Shown here one piece after another: positions 9,452 to 17,056 of a DNA stretch of 64,000 nucleotides (within the stretch, counting starts at the first letter, position 1; the number at the start of each line of letters is the position of its first letter). The stretch is from the NCBI RefSeq assembly GCF_000771405.1, contig NZ_JDUI01000002.1:124001-188000 (forward strand), read 5' to 3'. The notes beneath the pieces were generated by a model that saw only the letters and a list, made by a program, of their open reading frames with translations, ran no database searches and was not told the DNA's origin. Position numbers and translations under genes: made by a program. This DNA comes from Bifidobacterium pullorum DSM 20433 (GTDB lineage: Bacteria; Actinomycetota; Actinomycetes; Actinomycetales; Bifidobacteriaceae).

Positions 9452-9509
9452 ACGGGTGCGCCCCTTATCGAGGATACCGGCCGGTTTCCTCGATAAGGGG
9501 CGCACCCGT
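9452..9509. repeat. 23-bp perfect inverted repeat between clpP2 and clpX
   Basis: Arms 9452-9474 and 9487-9509 are perfect reverse complements; the 12-nt spacer contains CCGGCCGG. Transcribed from the minus strand it is a very stable hairpin 20 nt after the clpP2 stop and 30 nt before the clpX start. There is no U tract, so it could be a terminator without U run, an mRNA-stabilising end, or a partial attenuator of clpX. Confidence 0.85.
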
Positions 9510-9528
9510 GTAAAGGTCATGAGGACAT

Positions 9529-10230
9529 TCACGAACGGTGTTCGAGCACCTCGTCCACAATGCCGTATTCCTTGGCCTCGGGGGCGGTCAGGAAGGTGTC
9601 GACCTCGATGTCCTTGCGGATGCGTTCGACGTCCTGGCCGGTGTGTTTGGCCAGCGTGTTCTCCAGCCATTCGCGCATGCGCAGCATCTCGCGGGCCTGG
9701 ATCTCGATCTCCGTGGCCTTGCCGAAACCCTGGTCGATGGCCGGCTGGTGGATGAGCACGCGCGCGTTCGGCAGGATCAGGCGCTTGCCCTTGGCGCCGG
9801 CGGCCAGCAGGATGGCGGCGGCCGAGGCGGCCTGGCCGAGGCAGACGGTCTGCACGTCCGGCTTGATGTACTGCATCGTGTCATAGATGGCGGTCATCGC
9901 GGTCATCGAACCGCCCGGGGAGTTGATGTACATCATCACGTCACGGTTCGGGTCCTGGCTTTCCAGCACCAGCAGCTGGGCCATGATGTCGTCGGCGGCG
10001 GCGTCGTCCACCTGCACGCCCATGAAGATGATGCGGTCCTCGAACAGGCGGGTGTACGGGTCCTGACGCTTGTAGCCGTACGGGGTCTTCTCCTCGAACT
10101 GCGGCAGGATGTACCGGTCCTGCGGCGCGAAACGCGCGTCGCGGACGGAGGACGGCACGAATCCGACCACGCCCCTCGCCCCGGCGAGACGGTCGGCGCG
10201 GGCCGCGAACTTCGCTTCTTCACTTGCCAT
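9529..10230 (-). CDS. clpP2: ClpP2 protease subunit
   Basis: 233 aa serine peptidase subunit. The nucleophile is in GQAASAAAILLAAG, the catalytic histidine in LIHQPAIDQG and the aspartate in IEVDTFL. The N terminus is about 30 residues longer than in ClpP1 (through VRDARFAPQDRYILPQFEE), as in actinobacterial ClpP2 proteins. In this phylum ClpP1 and ClpP2 form a mixed tetradecamer. It lies 19 nt after the clpP1 stop, so the two are co-transcribed. Confidence 0.95.
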   Translation of the reverse strand: MASEEAKFAARADRLAGARGVVGFVPSSVRDARFAPQDRYILPQFEEKTPYGYKRQDPYTRLFEDRIIFMGVQVDDAAADDIMAQLLVLESQDPNRDVMMYINSPGGSMTAMTAIYDTMQYIKPDVQTVCLGQAASAAAILLAAGAKGKRLILPNARVLIHQPAIDQGFGKATEIEIQAREMLRMREWLENTLAKHTGQDVERIRKDIEVDTFLTAPEAKEYGIVDEVLEHRS

Positions 10231-10249
10231 TGCTCGTCTTTTCCCTTCC

Positions 10250-10864
10250 TCAGTCGGCGTTGATGGTGTCCGGCGTGGTCACGATCTTGTCGACGAAACC
10301 GTATTCCAACGCCTGCTGCGCGGTGAACCAGTGGTCGTACTCGTTGTCGCGGTAGATCTCCTCCACCGTGTGACCGGTCTGTTCCGCGGTCAGCTCGGCG
10401 AGCGTGCGCTTCATATCCATGATCAGTTCGGCATTGATGCGCACGTCGGTGGTGGTGCCGCCGATGCCGCCGGACGGCTGGTGCATGAGCACACGGGCGT
10501 GCGAGGTCAGATACCGCTTGCCCTTGGCGCCGGAGCTCAACAGGAACTGGCCCATCGAGGCGCACATGCCCAGACCCACGGTGGCCACATCGGGTTCGAT
10601 CAGCTGCATCGTGTCGTAGATGGCCATGCCGGCGGTGATCGAGCCGCCCGGCGAGTTGATGTACAGCCAGATGTCCTTCTTCGGATCCTCGGCGGCCAGC
10701 ATCAGCATCTGGGCGCAGATGCGGTTGGCCATGTCGTCCTTGACCTCCTCACCCATCCAGATGATGCGGTCCTTGAGCAGACGGTTGAAGATCGGGTCGA
10801 CGGGCCCGGCAGGCACGTCCTCGCCGGCCATGACCGGCGATGTTGCAAGCAGATTGCTCACCAT
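10250..10864 (-). CDS. clpP1: ClpP1 protease subunit
   Basis: 204 aa from the ATG at 10864, which has AAGGAG 3-8 nt upstream; the upstream in-frame extension to 10975 is noncoding. Active-site segments are [14 protein letters not shown] (Ser) and LMHQPSGG (His), and [15 protein letters not shown] is the typical N-terminal region. It is the first gene of the clpP1-clpP2 operon. The 117-nt leader region separates it from the 3' end of the ClC gene on the same strand and has no terminator that I can see. Confidence 0.95.
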   Translation of the reverse strand: MVSNLLATSPVMAGEDVPAGPVDPIFNRLLKDRIIWMGEEVKDDMANRICAQMLMLAAEDPKKDIWLYINSPGGSITAGMAIYDTMQLIEPDVATVGLGMCASMGQFLLSSGAKGKRYLTSHARVLMHQPSGGIGGTTTDVRINAELIMDMKRTLAELTAEQTGHTVEEIYRDNEYDHWFTAQQALEYGFVDKIVTTPDTINAD

Positions 10865-10981
10865 GTCTCCTTCACAATTAGTCGTGATGTTCTTCAGCCT
10901 ACCGCCTCGAATCGACGGCCCGCGGCTTTTGCGCGGAACGCATAGCGCACCGCCGCGGCGCCCGGTAACCGGCACGCGATG

Positions 10982-12259
10982 TCAGGCATGCACGGCCGGC
11001 TTCGGACCGGCGGCACCGGCGCGATCGAGCCGCGCGCCGAGCCATTGGGCGCATACCGTGCTGGCCGCCACCGCCAGGCACACCGGCACGAACAGGTTCA
11101 ACGGCGCATCGGTCAGCTCCATAACCAGGCACATGGCCATCAACGGCGCCTGCTGCGAGGCGGACAGCAGCGCGCAGGCGCCGATCAGCGCGTAGACGCC
11201 GATCGAATTGGTGCCGAAGCCCTGCATCCAGAGGATTCCCAGCACCGCGCCCAACGTGGCACCCAACGCGATGCCCGGGGTCAGCACGCCTCCGGAGGCG
11301 CCCGAGCGGATCGTCAGCAGCGTCATGACGCCCTTGACTGCGCAAGATACCAGCAGCACGCCGATCAGCGCCCAATCGCAGTCGCCGCCGAATCCCATCT
11401 GCGCCGTGGCGCGGCCGTTGCCCATCACCTGCGGCACCCAGATGGCCACCACGCCGGTTATCACACCCGCCAGCGGCAGCTGCCAGAGTATCGCATTGCC
11501 CGTGGCGTGGTGCCGCTCGGCCCAGGACGAGCCGAATCGGAACACCGCGCCCGCAACGCCGCACACCAGGCCCGCGACCAGCGCGAACCCCATCAGGTCG
11601 GGCGTGAACAGCCCGCTGGGCTCGCCCATGTCATAGAACGTGTGCGTGCCCTTGATCAACGTGCCCACCCATGCCGCCACGGTGGAGCAGGCGAACGCAT
11701 AGGCCACGGTCCGCAGCGTCACGTCGGCCAGCAGAATCTCCACGGCGAAGAACGCACCGGCCAACGGCGCGTTGTACACGCCGGCCAGGCCCGCGCCGGC
11801 TGCGACCGCCACAATCGTGCGGGTGTCGGCGGCGTCCAGCTTCAACCAGCCCGAGGCGCGTTGGCCGGCCAGTGCGCCGAACTCGCGCGGCGCCACCTCG
11901 CGCCCGATCGACATGCCGCAGCCGACAATCAGGATCTGCAGCAGCACATGCACGATGGTCTGCCACCACGGCATCCGCTCGCCCGCCACCGCCTTGGTCA
12001 CCGAGGGCACCTTGGCGCTGCGGGTGCGCAGCAGCCACCAGATCACCGCGGCGAGGGTCGCCCCGACGATCACGGACAGCGCGCGACGCCACGACGGCGT
12101 GCCGAACGGTCCGGGCTGTTCGGGACTCTCCACGAAGCCCAGCGCCACATGTTCGATGCCGTACAGCATCAACGTCAGCAGACCCGCGGCGATGCCGATG
12201 ACCACGCCCAGTCCCAGCACCGCCGCGATCATCGCCACCGCACGTCGACGTTCACTCAT
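10982..12259 (-). CDS. ClC-family chloride channel/transporter
   Basis: 425 aa from the ATG at 12259 with GGAGGGA 7 nt upstream. It has ten or more hydrophobic helices and the ClC selectivity motifs: GREVAPREFGAL (the GREGP-like loop with the gating glutamate) and GASGGVLTPGIALGATLG. ClC proteins move Cl- (or exchange Cl- for H+, or F-). The proton glutamate of E. coli ClC-ec1 cannot be assigned with certainty by eye, so channel versus exchanger is open. It lies downstream of tig and is separated by a strong hairpin. Confidence 0.88.
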   Translation of the reverse strand: MSERRRAVAMIAAVLGLGVVIGIAAGLLTLMLYGIEHVALGFVESPEQPGPFGTPSWRRALSVIVGATLAAVIWWLLRTRSAKVPSVTKAVAGERMPWWQTIVHVLLQILIVGCGMSIGREVAPREFGALAGQRASGWLKLDAADTRTIVAVAAGAGLAGVYNAPLAGAFFAVEILLADVTLRTVAYAFACSTVAAWVGTLIKGTHTFYDMGEPSGLFTPDLMGFALVAGLVCGVAGAVFRFGSSWAERHHATGNAILWQLPLAGVITGVVAIWVPQVMGNGRATAQMGFGGDCDWALIGVLLVSCAVKGVMTLLTIRSGASGGVLTPGIALGATLGAVLGILWMQGFGTNSIGVYALIGACALLSASQQAPLMAMCLVMELTDAPLNLFVPVCLAVAASTVCAQWLGARLDRAGAAGPKPAVHA

Positions 12260-12281
12260 CGCACACTCCCTCCGCATCAAC

Positions 12282-12324
12282 GATTGTGGGCTGGAACCGG
12301 CGCAACCGGTTCCAGCCCACAATC
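12282..12324 (-). terminator. Hairpin after trigger factor
   Basis: Perfect 19-bp stem (12282-12300 with 12306-12324) and a 5-nt loop CGCAA, 37 nt beyond the tig stop and 23 nt before the ClC start. There is no long U tract, so it may act as a stable 3' end more than as a classical terminator. Confidence 0.7.
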
Positions 12325-12361
12325 ATCGTTATTCAGACCCTTGCCACGGCAAGGTCACAAC

Positions 12362-13732
12362 TCACTCGGCGTCCTCGGCCTGGGCGAGCTCGTCGGCCAC
12401 GGCGGCAGCGGCAGAGGCGGCCTCAACGGACTCGGCCTCCTCATCCTCAGCCACGTCACCGAGGAAGGAGCTCAGATCGAGCACCTCGCCCTCGCACTTG
12501 AAGGTCACGGCACGCATACCGGCCAGCAGGCCCTTCGAGCGGCCGACCTCCTCCACGGCGGAGCCCAGCTGGCCGTTGCGGATGATCGCGTTGATGAACG
12601 CCGACGGATCCATGCCGTACTGCTGGGCGATGGAGGCCAGGAAGTTGGTCACATCCATCTGGGAGACCTTGACGTCCATCTTCTCGGCCAGGGCATCGAG
12701 CACCATCTGGTCGCGCAGCTCGTTCTCGGCGGCCTCCTCGGCCTCGGCCTTCTGCTCCTTGGTGGCCTGCTCCGGATCCGGGGTCATGCCCTTCAGGTGC
12801 TGCTCGGCGGCCTCGGCCTTGACGCCCTTCGGCACCGGGATCTCCAGGCCTTCCTTGAGCTTGGCGATGAACGCGTCACGGGCCTCGGTGGCCTGGCGGC
12901 CTTCGGCGTCACGCTCGCAGGCCTTGCGGATATCGGCCTTCAGCTCGTCGAGGGTGTCGAACTCGGAGGCCTCCTGGGCGAAGTCGTCGTCCAGCTCCGG
13001 CAGCTCCTCGGCCTTGACCGAGTTGACCTTGACCTTGATCTGGGCCTTCTCGCCCTCATGCTCGCCGGCTTCCAGCGTGCCTTCGAAGGTGGTCTCCTCG
13101 CCGGCGGACAGGCCGTCCAGGGCCTCATCCAGACCATCAAGCATGGTGTTGGAGCCGAGCTCGTAGCTCACGCCCTCCTGGGAGTCGACGGTCTCGCCGT
13201 CGATCTGCGCGACCAGGTCGATGTTCGCGAAGTCGCCCTTGGCGGCCGGACGGTCGACGCCCACCAGGGTGCCGAAACGCTGGCGCAGGTTCTCCAGACG
13301 GTTGTTCACGTCCTCATCGGTGATCTCGGCCTTCGGCACGTCGATCTCCATGCCTTCGAGCTCCGGCAGCTCGATGTCCGGACGACGCTCCACGGTGGCG
13401 ACGAACTTGAGCTTGGTCTCGTCCTTGGCGGAGGACGGCACTTCCTGCACGTCGATCTCCGGCTGGGCCATCGGACGGATCTTCTTCTCCTCGAGCGCCT
13501 TGGAATACAGCTCCGGCACACCGTTGTTCACGGCCTCGCCGGCAACGGCGGCGAAACCGATGCGCTGGTCGATGATCTTGCCCGGGACATGGCCCTTACG
13601 GAAGCCGGGCACGGTGACCTGCTTGGCGATCTCCTTGCGGGCGGCATCCAGATACGGGTTGAACTCCTCGGGATCGACGGTGATGGTGAGCTTCACCTTG
13701 GTGGGCTCGAGGTTCCTGACGCTGATTTTCAC
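12362..13732 (-). CDS. tig: Trigger factor (ribosome-associated chaperone)
   Basis: 456 aa, starting with GTG at 13732 preceded by AGGAG 7 nt away. Domain order: N-terminal ribosome-binding domain with the signature VPGFRKGHVPGKII at about residues 42-55, an FKBP-type prolyl isomerase domain at about 160-240 (GDFANIDLVAQIDGE onward), and a helical C-terminal domain. The tail is an acidic Ala/Glu-rich extension (VEAASAAAAVADELAQAEDAE region) longer than in E. coli. It sits beside clpP1P2X, as in many bacteria, linking folding of nascent chains with proteolysis. Confidence 0.97.
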   Translation of the reverse strand: MKISVRNLEPTKVKLTITVDPEEFNPYLDAARKEIAKQVTVPGFRKGHVPGKIIDQRIGFAAVAGEAVNNGVPELYSKALEEKKIRPMAQPEIDVQEVPSSAKDETKLKFVATVERRPDIELPELEGMEIDVPKAEITDEDVNNRLENLRQRFGTLVGVDRPAAKGDFANIDLVAQIDGETVDSQEGVSYELGSNTMLDGLDEALDGLSAGEETTFEGTLEAGEHEGEKAQIKVKVNSVKAEELPELDDDFAQEASEFDTLDELKADIRKACERDAEGRQATEARDAFIAKLKEGLEIPVPKGVKAEAAEQHLKGMTPDPEQATKEQKAEAEEAAENELRDQMVLDALAEKMDVKVSQMDVTNFLASIAQQYGMDPSAFINAIIRNGQLGSAVEEVGRSKGLLAGMRAVTFKCEGEVLDLSSFLGDVAEDEEAESVEAASAAAAVADELAQAEDAE

Positions 13733-13785
13733 GCTTGCGCTCCTGTGAAATATTCGTATTCGTTATTCCTGCCGTTAGGCAACCG

Positions 13786-15087
13786 TTACATGATAACGCG
13801 ACTCACGGACGCTGCGACCAACGACACCTGCCATGGCCGGGCACCCTGTTCGGTGAGGAATTCCGCGACATCCCCGCCGGCGGGATCGTCCATCCAGCAC
13901 AGGTTGCGAATGATCTGCGGCTTGATGATCATCTCCGCCGGGGTCCGCGTATCCTCGGCGATCTGATTGATCGTCTGCCGGACCGCCTGCAGCCGGCGAT
14001 ACCGTTCGGGATGCCGGGTGGACCATATCCGCATCGAACGCGGCGCGTTGTTCGGGGCGTCGGCGGGCTGCGCGGGCACGCTGGGCCACTGGTCGGGCCG
14101 CAGCGCCAGCGCCTCCTGGATCACGGTCTTCCAGACATTCGGTTTGACGGCGCGTTGAATCGGCGCATACCGCTCGAACATCTTGTCCTGTTCGCCGCCG
14201 GTATGGATCCGCACCCGCTCGTTCAACGAACGGATGGCCCTGAATTCCCTGGCGTTGCGGGGTTTCTTCTGCGCCGCCTCGATGATGGCCGCATCGGATA
14301 GCAGCAGTCCCGGGGCTATATCGTAGTGTTGCGCCAGCCGGTCGCGCTCCTGCCAGAGCGCCTTGGCCACGGCCAGTCCCTGCCGGTCACGGCTCAACGA
14401 GGTGATCCGGGAGATCCGCATCCAAGGCACCGGATGCCCCGGACGGGGCAGCATGCCCTCATGCAGCGTGTGTGCGAACTCCTGGCGCGCCCACTCGTCC
14501 TTGCCCTGCCGTTTGAGATCGTGCGACAGGCGCTGCTCAAGCTCGATGAGCAGTTCCACGTCCAGCGCCGCGTAGTTGCGCCAGTCCCGAGGCAGCGGAC
14601 GGTAGGACCAGTCGGCCGCCGAATGCTCCTTGGCCAGGGTGATGCCCAGATACTGCTCCATCACCGCCGCCAGACCGAACCGATGCAATCCCAACAGCCG
14701 GGCGGCGATCTCCGTGTCGAACAAGGCCCGAGGCTCAAGACCGATCTGGGCGAACCCCGGCAGATCCTGCGAGGCGTCATGGATGATCCACATCGCGTCC
14801 CCCACGGCGTCGTTGAACTCGTTCCAACGCACGCCCGCGGCGTCCAACGCCACCGGGTCCAGCAGACCGATGCCCGCACCGTCACGTTTGAACTGGACCA
14901 GCCAATCCTCGTGCCCGTATCGGAAACCGGAGGCGCGTTCGGCATCGGCCGCCAACGGCCCCGAGGTCTCGCGCAACCTGGCGCAGTACCGGCGATACCC
15001 TTCAGGTGTGTCGATGACGTCGGGGACGCCATCCCGCGGCTCGGTCTGCAGCCTCGGCTCCCTATTCAATCGTCTCCCTTTCGCCAT
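13786..15087 (-). CDS. rnd: Ribonuclease D family 3'-5' exonuclease
   Basis: 433 aa. DEDDy exonuclease motifs are visible: DAERASG (motif I, D-x-E), IIHDASQDLPGF (motif II) and NYAALDVELL (motif III, Y-x3-D). HRDC-type helical regions follow, including VAKALWQERDRLAQHYD. The role is tRNA and stable RNA 3' maturation. Its first 26 nt overlap the end of the DUF3000 gene, so the two are translationally coupled, the same order as in other actinobacteria. I chose the ATG at 15087 because GAGG-like sequence is upstream; a start a few residues further in cannot be excluded. Confidence 0.88.
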   Translation of the reverse strand: MAKGRRLNREPRLQTEPRDGVPDVIDTPEGYRRYCARLRETSGPLAADAERASGFRYGHEDWLVQFKRDGAGIGLLDPVALDAAGVRWNEFNDAVGDAMWIIHDASQDLPGFAQIGLEPRALFDTEIAARLLGLHRFGLAAVMEQYLGITLAKEHSAADWSYRPLPRDWRNYAALDVELLIELEQRLSHDLKRQGKDEWARQEFAHTLHEGMLPRPGHPVPWMRISRITSLSRDRQGLAVAKALWQERDRLAQHYDIAPGLLLSDAAIIEAAQKKPRNAREFRAIRSLNERVRIHTGGEQDKMFERYAPIQRAVKPNVWKTVIQEALALRPDQWPSVPAQPADAPNNAPRSMRIWSTRHPERYRRLQAVRQTINQIAEDTRTPAEMIIKPQIIRNLCWMDDPAGGDVAEFLTEQGARPWQVSLVAASVSRVIM

Positions 15088-15691
15088 TCCGCAGCGATGC
15101 GCGCAGGAATCGAGCCCACGCCATCACCTGTGCCCCGGCGTCGACGCCTTCCGGCGGTTCCGCCGGCGTCCATGATACGCGCATCTCGCACCCGGTGTGC
15201 GGTTCGGCCTCCATACCGCCGAAGGACGTGTTCTGCGTCACCGTCACCGTGCCCTTCAGATGGCTGGGATCGACGCCGCTCAGCACATCGGCCATATCCT
15301 CCCAGTACATCGACGACGTCAGGCAGTCGCCGCCCTCCTCCAACGGCAGACTGGCGAACGCCACGCAACGCCACCGCGACCACCAGCCCGACCGCGCGAC
15401 GCCCGCATACAGGATCATGATCCACCCGGAAGCCACACGGACACCGGTCCCGTCGCGCTCCGCGCATTCCAATTCCACGCCGATGCCGTAGTCGGCCGAT
15501 GCGGACGGCACCGGGATCTCCCGATAGTCCACGCCGTCGAGGCGGCGCATCACACGCACCGACTCGACGGCATGCCAGACCTCGTCGGGCACGCCGGCGG
15601 GACGCGACGGCCGGATGTCGTCCTCAGTATGCGCGGTTCCCGTCCGCTCTTCCTCGGGCGTGTTCATCGGGAACGAGTAAATGCTCGCCAT
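15062..15691 (-). CDS. DUF3000 family protein
   Basis: 209 aa. The central block (VPDEVWHAVESVRVMRRLDG, then GWIMILYAG and GWWSRWRCVAFA) is the actinobacterial DUF3000 domain, which is usually encoded directly upstream of RNase D as here. No enzymatic motif is visible. It is rich in Trp and predicted soluble. The ATG at 15691 has no ribosome binding site; TAGCCT lies 6 nt upstream, so the transcript is probably leaderless. Function is unknown. Confidence 0.8.
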   Translation of the reverse strand: MASIYSFPMNTPEEERTGTAHTEDDIRPSRPAGVPDEVWHAVESVRVMRRLDGVDYREIPVPSASADYGIGVELECAERDGTGVRVASGWIMILYAGVARSGWWSRWRCVAFASLPLEEGGDCLTSSMYWEDMADVLSGVDPSHLKGTVTVTQNTSFGGMEAEPHTGCEMRVSWTPAEPPEGVDAGAQVMAWARFLRASLRNGERETIE

Positions 15692-15697
15692 ATTCCA

Positions 15698-15703
15698 AGG
15701 CTA
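15698..15703 (-). promoter_or_regulatory. Candidate -10 of the DUF3000-rnd operon
   Basis: TAGCCT (TANNNT form) on the minus strand, 6 nt before the ATG at 15691, with no Shine-Dalgarno sequence in between. This fits a leaderless transcript. Confidence 0.45.
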
Positions 15704-15747
15704 CGTGTCTCGGCCCCGATTCGTGGTATCACACGCGCGGGGACGTC

Positions 15748-15768
15748 TCAGTAGACAACAAACCCGTG
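15748..15768 (-). pseudogene. Relic of the pflA 3' end
   Basis: On the minus strand the seven codons CAC GGG TTT GTT GTC TAC TGA encode HGFVVY-stop, the same last residues as PflA (stop at 15868). The two stretches differ only at three silent third positions, and the match continues as ACGTC just beyond the stop. Nothing upstream in this frame resembles PflA. It is best read as the remnant of a duplicated or displaced gene end. Confidence 0.5.
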
Positions 15769-15793
15769 ACGTTCGGTCCAGTGGACCGAACGT
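15769..15793. repeat. 25-bp perfect palindrome next to the pflA relic
   Basis: Arms 15769-15780 and 15782-15793 (ACGTTCGGTCCA and its complement) flank one central base. It abuts the pflA-end relic and lies just beyond the pflA terminator hairpin. Confidence 0.7.
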
Positions 15794-15796
15794 AGC

Positions 15797-15822
15797 CGGG
15801 CACCCCACCACGGGGGTGCCCG
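15797..15822 (-). terminator. Hairpin after pflA
   Basis: 10-bp stem CGGGCACCCC/GGGGTGCCCG with a 6-nt loop, 46 nt beyond the pflA stop. No U tract follows; it is a GC-rich candidate terminator. Confidence 0.6.
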
Positions 15823-15867
15823 CGCACAAACAACGGCAGTTCGAGGACCCCCCACACACACAAAACG

Positions 15868-16749
15868 TCAGTAGACGACGAAACCGTGGTCCTCGAACTG
15901 CTCCTTGACCCGCGCCTTGAGCTTGGCCGAGGGGCCCTTGGCGTCCTCCAGCGGGTACGGGATGCGCAGTTCATGCCACTTGGGACGGCCGAGCTGGTGG
16001 AAACCAAGCACGTCGATATGCTCGATGGCCTCGCCGAAGGTCTCGCAGATCCTGGCCACGTTCTCCACGTTCTCCTCGGAATCGGTCAGACCGGGCACCA
16101 GCACGAAGCGCACCCAGATCTTCTTGCCGGCCTTGGCCAGGCGCTGCCCGAACTCGATGGTCGGCGCGAGCAGGCCACCGGTGACCTTGTGGTAAGTCTC
16201 CTCGTCACCGGATTTGACGTCGAGCAGGCACAGGTCGATGTCCTCGATCATCTCGTCGGTGTAGTTGCGGTTGAGGAATCCGGAGGTGTCCAGGCAGGTG
16301 TGCACGCCCATCTCCTTGGCCGCGCGGAACACACGGGAGACGAACGCCGGCTGCATCATCGACTCGCCGCCGGAGAACGTGATGCCGCCGCCGGTGGCCT
16401 TGAACAGGTCGGCGTATCGCTCGACCTTCTTGATCATGGCCTCCAGGTACACCGGCTGGCCGTCGCGCATCTTCCAGGTGTCGGGGTTCTGGCAGTACTG
16501 GCAGCGCAGCGGGCAGCCGCTCATGAACACGGTCATGCGGGTGCCGGGGCCGTCCACGGAGGTGTTGATGTCCCACGAGTGCACGAAGCCGATGTCGCCT
16601 GTGCGCAGGGCCTCGATGCGGTCGCGCCGGTCCAGGCCGATCGGGGATTCGAATCCGGACAGGCCGCCCATCAGGGTCTGGCTGGCGTATTGTTTCGACC
16701 GCTTCAGCATATGGCGGGTCGTGGTGCGGAATTCGGTGGTCTCAGACAT
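15868..16749 (-). CDS. pflA: Pyruvate formate-lyase activating enzyme
   Basis: 293 aa from the ATG at 16749, which has AAGGAGG upstream; a longer frame to 16974 is noncoding. It is a radical SAM protein with CPLRCQYCQNPDTW (C-x3-C-x2-C binding the 4Fe-4S cluster), GGGITFSGGE for SAM binding and VHTCLDTSGF. It abstracts a hydrogen from the radical glycine of PflB, its substrate encoded upstream. The N-terminal 40 residues before the PflA core (MSETTEFRTTTRHMLKRSKQ) form a basic extension. A TGTGA-N6-TCACG palindrome lies about 100 nt upstream of the start, suggesting its own promoter in addition to any read-through from pflB. Confidence 0.96.
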   Translation of the reverse strand: MSETTEFRTTTRHMLKRSKQYASQTLMGGLSGFESPIGLDRRDRIEALRTGDIGFVHSWDINTSVDGPGTRMTVFMSGCPLRCQYCQNPDTWKMRDGQPVYLEAMIKKVERYADLFKATGGGITFSGGESMMQPAFVSRVFRAAKEMGVHTCLDTSGFLNRNYTDEMIEDIDLCLLDVKSGDEETYHKVTGGLLAPTIEFGQRLAKAGKKIWVRFVLVPGLTDSEENVENVARICETFGEAIEHIDVLGFHQLGRPKWHELRIPYPLEDAKGPSAKLKARVKEQFEDHGFVVY

Positions 16750-16787
16750 CCTCGTCCTCCTTATCGCGCGAACGCGCGCACATACAC

Positions 16788-16793
16788 ATGATA
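16788..16793 (-). promoter_or_regulatory. Candidate -10 of pflA
   Basis: TATCAT on the minus strand, 38 nt before the pflA ATG. No good -35 is seen at 17 nt, which would fit an activator-dependent promoter given the CRP-like palindrome centred about 68 nt upstream of the predicted start. Confidence 0.35.
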
Positions 16794-16841
16794 CTGATTG
16801 CCATCGTAAGGCCTTGCATCGCCGGACACGCGGCTTTCCGC

Positions 16842-16857
16842 TGTGAGGTGCCTCACG
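16842..16857. promoter_or_regulatory. CRP/FNR-like palindrome upstream of pflA
   Basis: TGTGAGGTGCCTCACG has the TGTGA-N6-TCAC form of CRP-family operators. A second copy of this form is upstream of pflB. The rest of the 307-nt gap between pflB and pflA (16750-17056) holds two weak CTCCC/GGGAG hairpins near 16916-16982, the pflB terminator, and no ORF that I can support. Confidence 0.45.
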
Positions 16858-16991
16858 TGTCCCGAGCGGTTCTCCCCCACCGTCGCATGCGGGCCTTTCG
16901 ACCGTGCTGCGGCTGCCTCCTTGTCGAAGGGAGGAAACTACGACCCGCGCCGTGCGCGGAGCCTCTCCCGTCAAAGGGAGGGAATAGGAAA

Positions 16992-17019
16992 GGCGGGGCC
17001 TTCCGAAGAAGACCCCGCC
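16992..17019 (-). terminator. Hairpin after pflB
   Basis: 12-bp stem with one mismatch (GGCGGGG with CCCCGCC at the base, loop CGAA), 38 nt beyond the pflB stop on the minus strand. GC-rich, without a long U tract, so pflA may receive some read-through. Confidence 0.65.
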
Positions 17020-17056
17020 GGACCGTTCAGCCGTTCACACGGTGCGCGTCATCGAC

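Noticed and set aside
10865..10981. Search for a ClgR operator upstream of clpP1
   Set aside because: GTTCCGCGC is reminiscent of part of a ClgR site, but I could not find a convincing full palindrome.
10979..13966. 995-residue open frame opposite the ClC and tig genes
   Set aside because: Translation is Arg/His/Gln-rich nonsense opposite two well-supported genes.
14630..15420. Open frames opposite rnd and DUF3000
   Set aside because: Low-complexity antisense translations with no domain signature.
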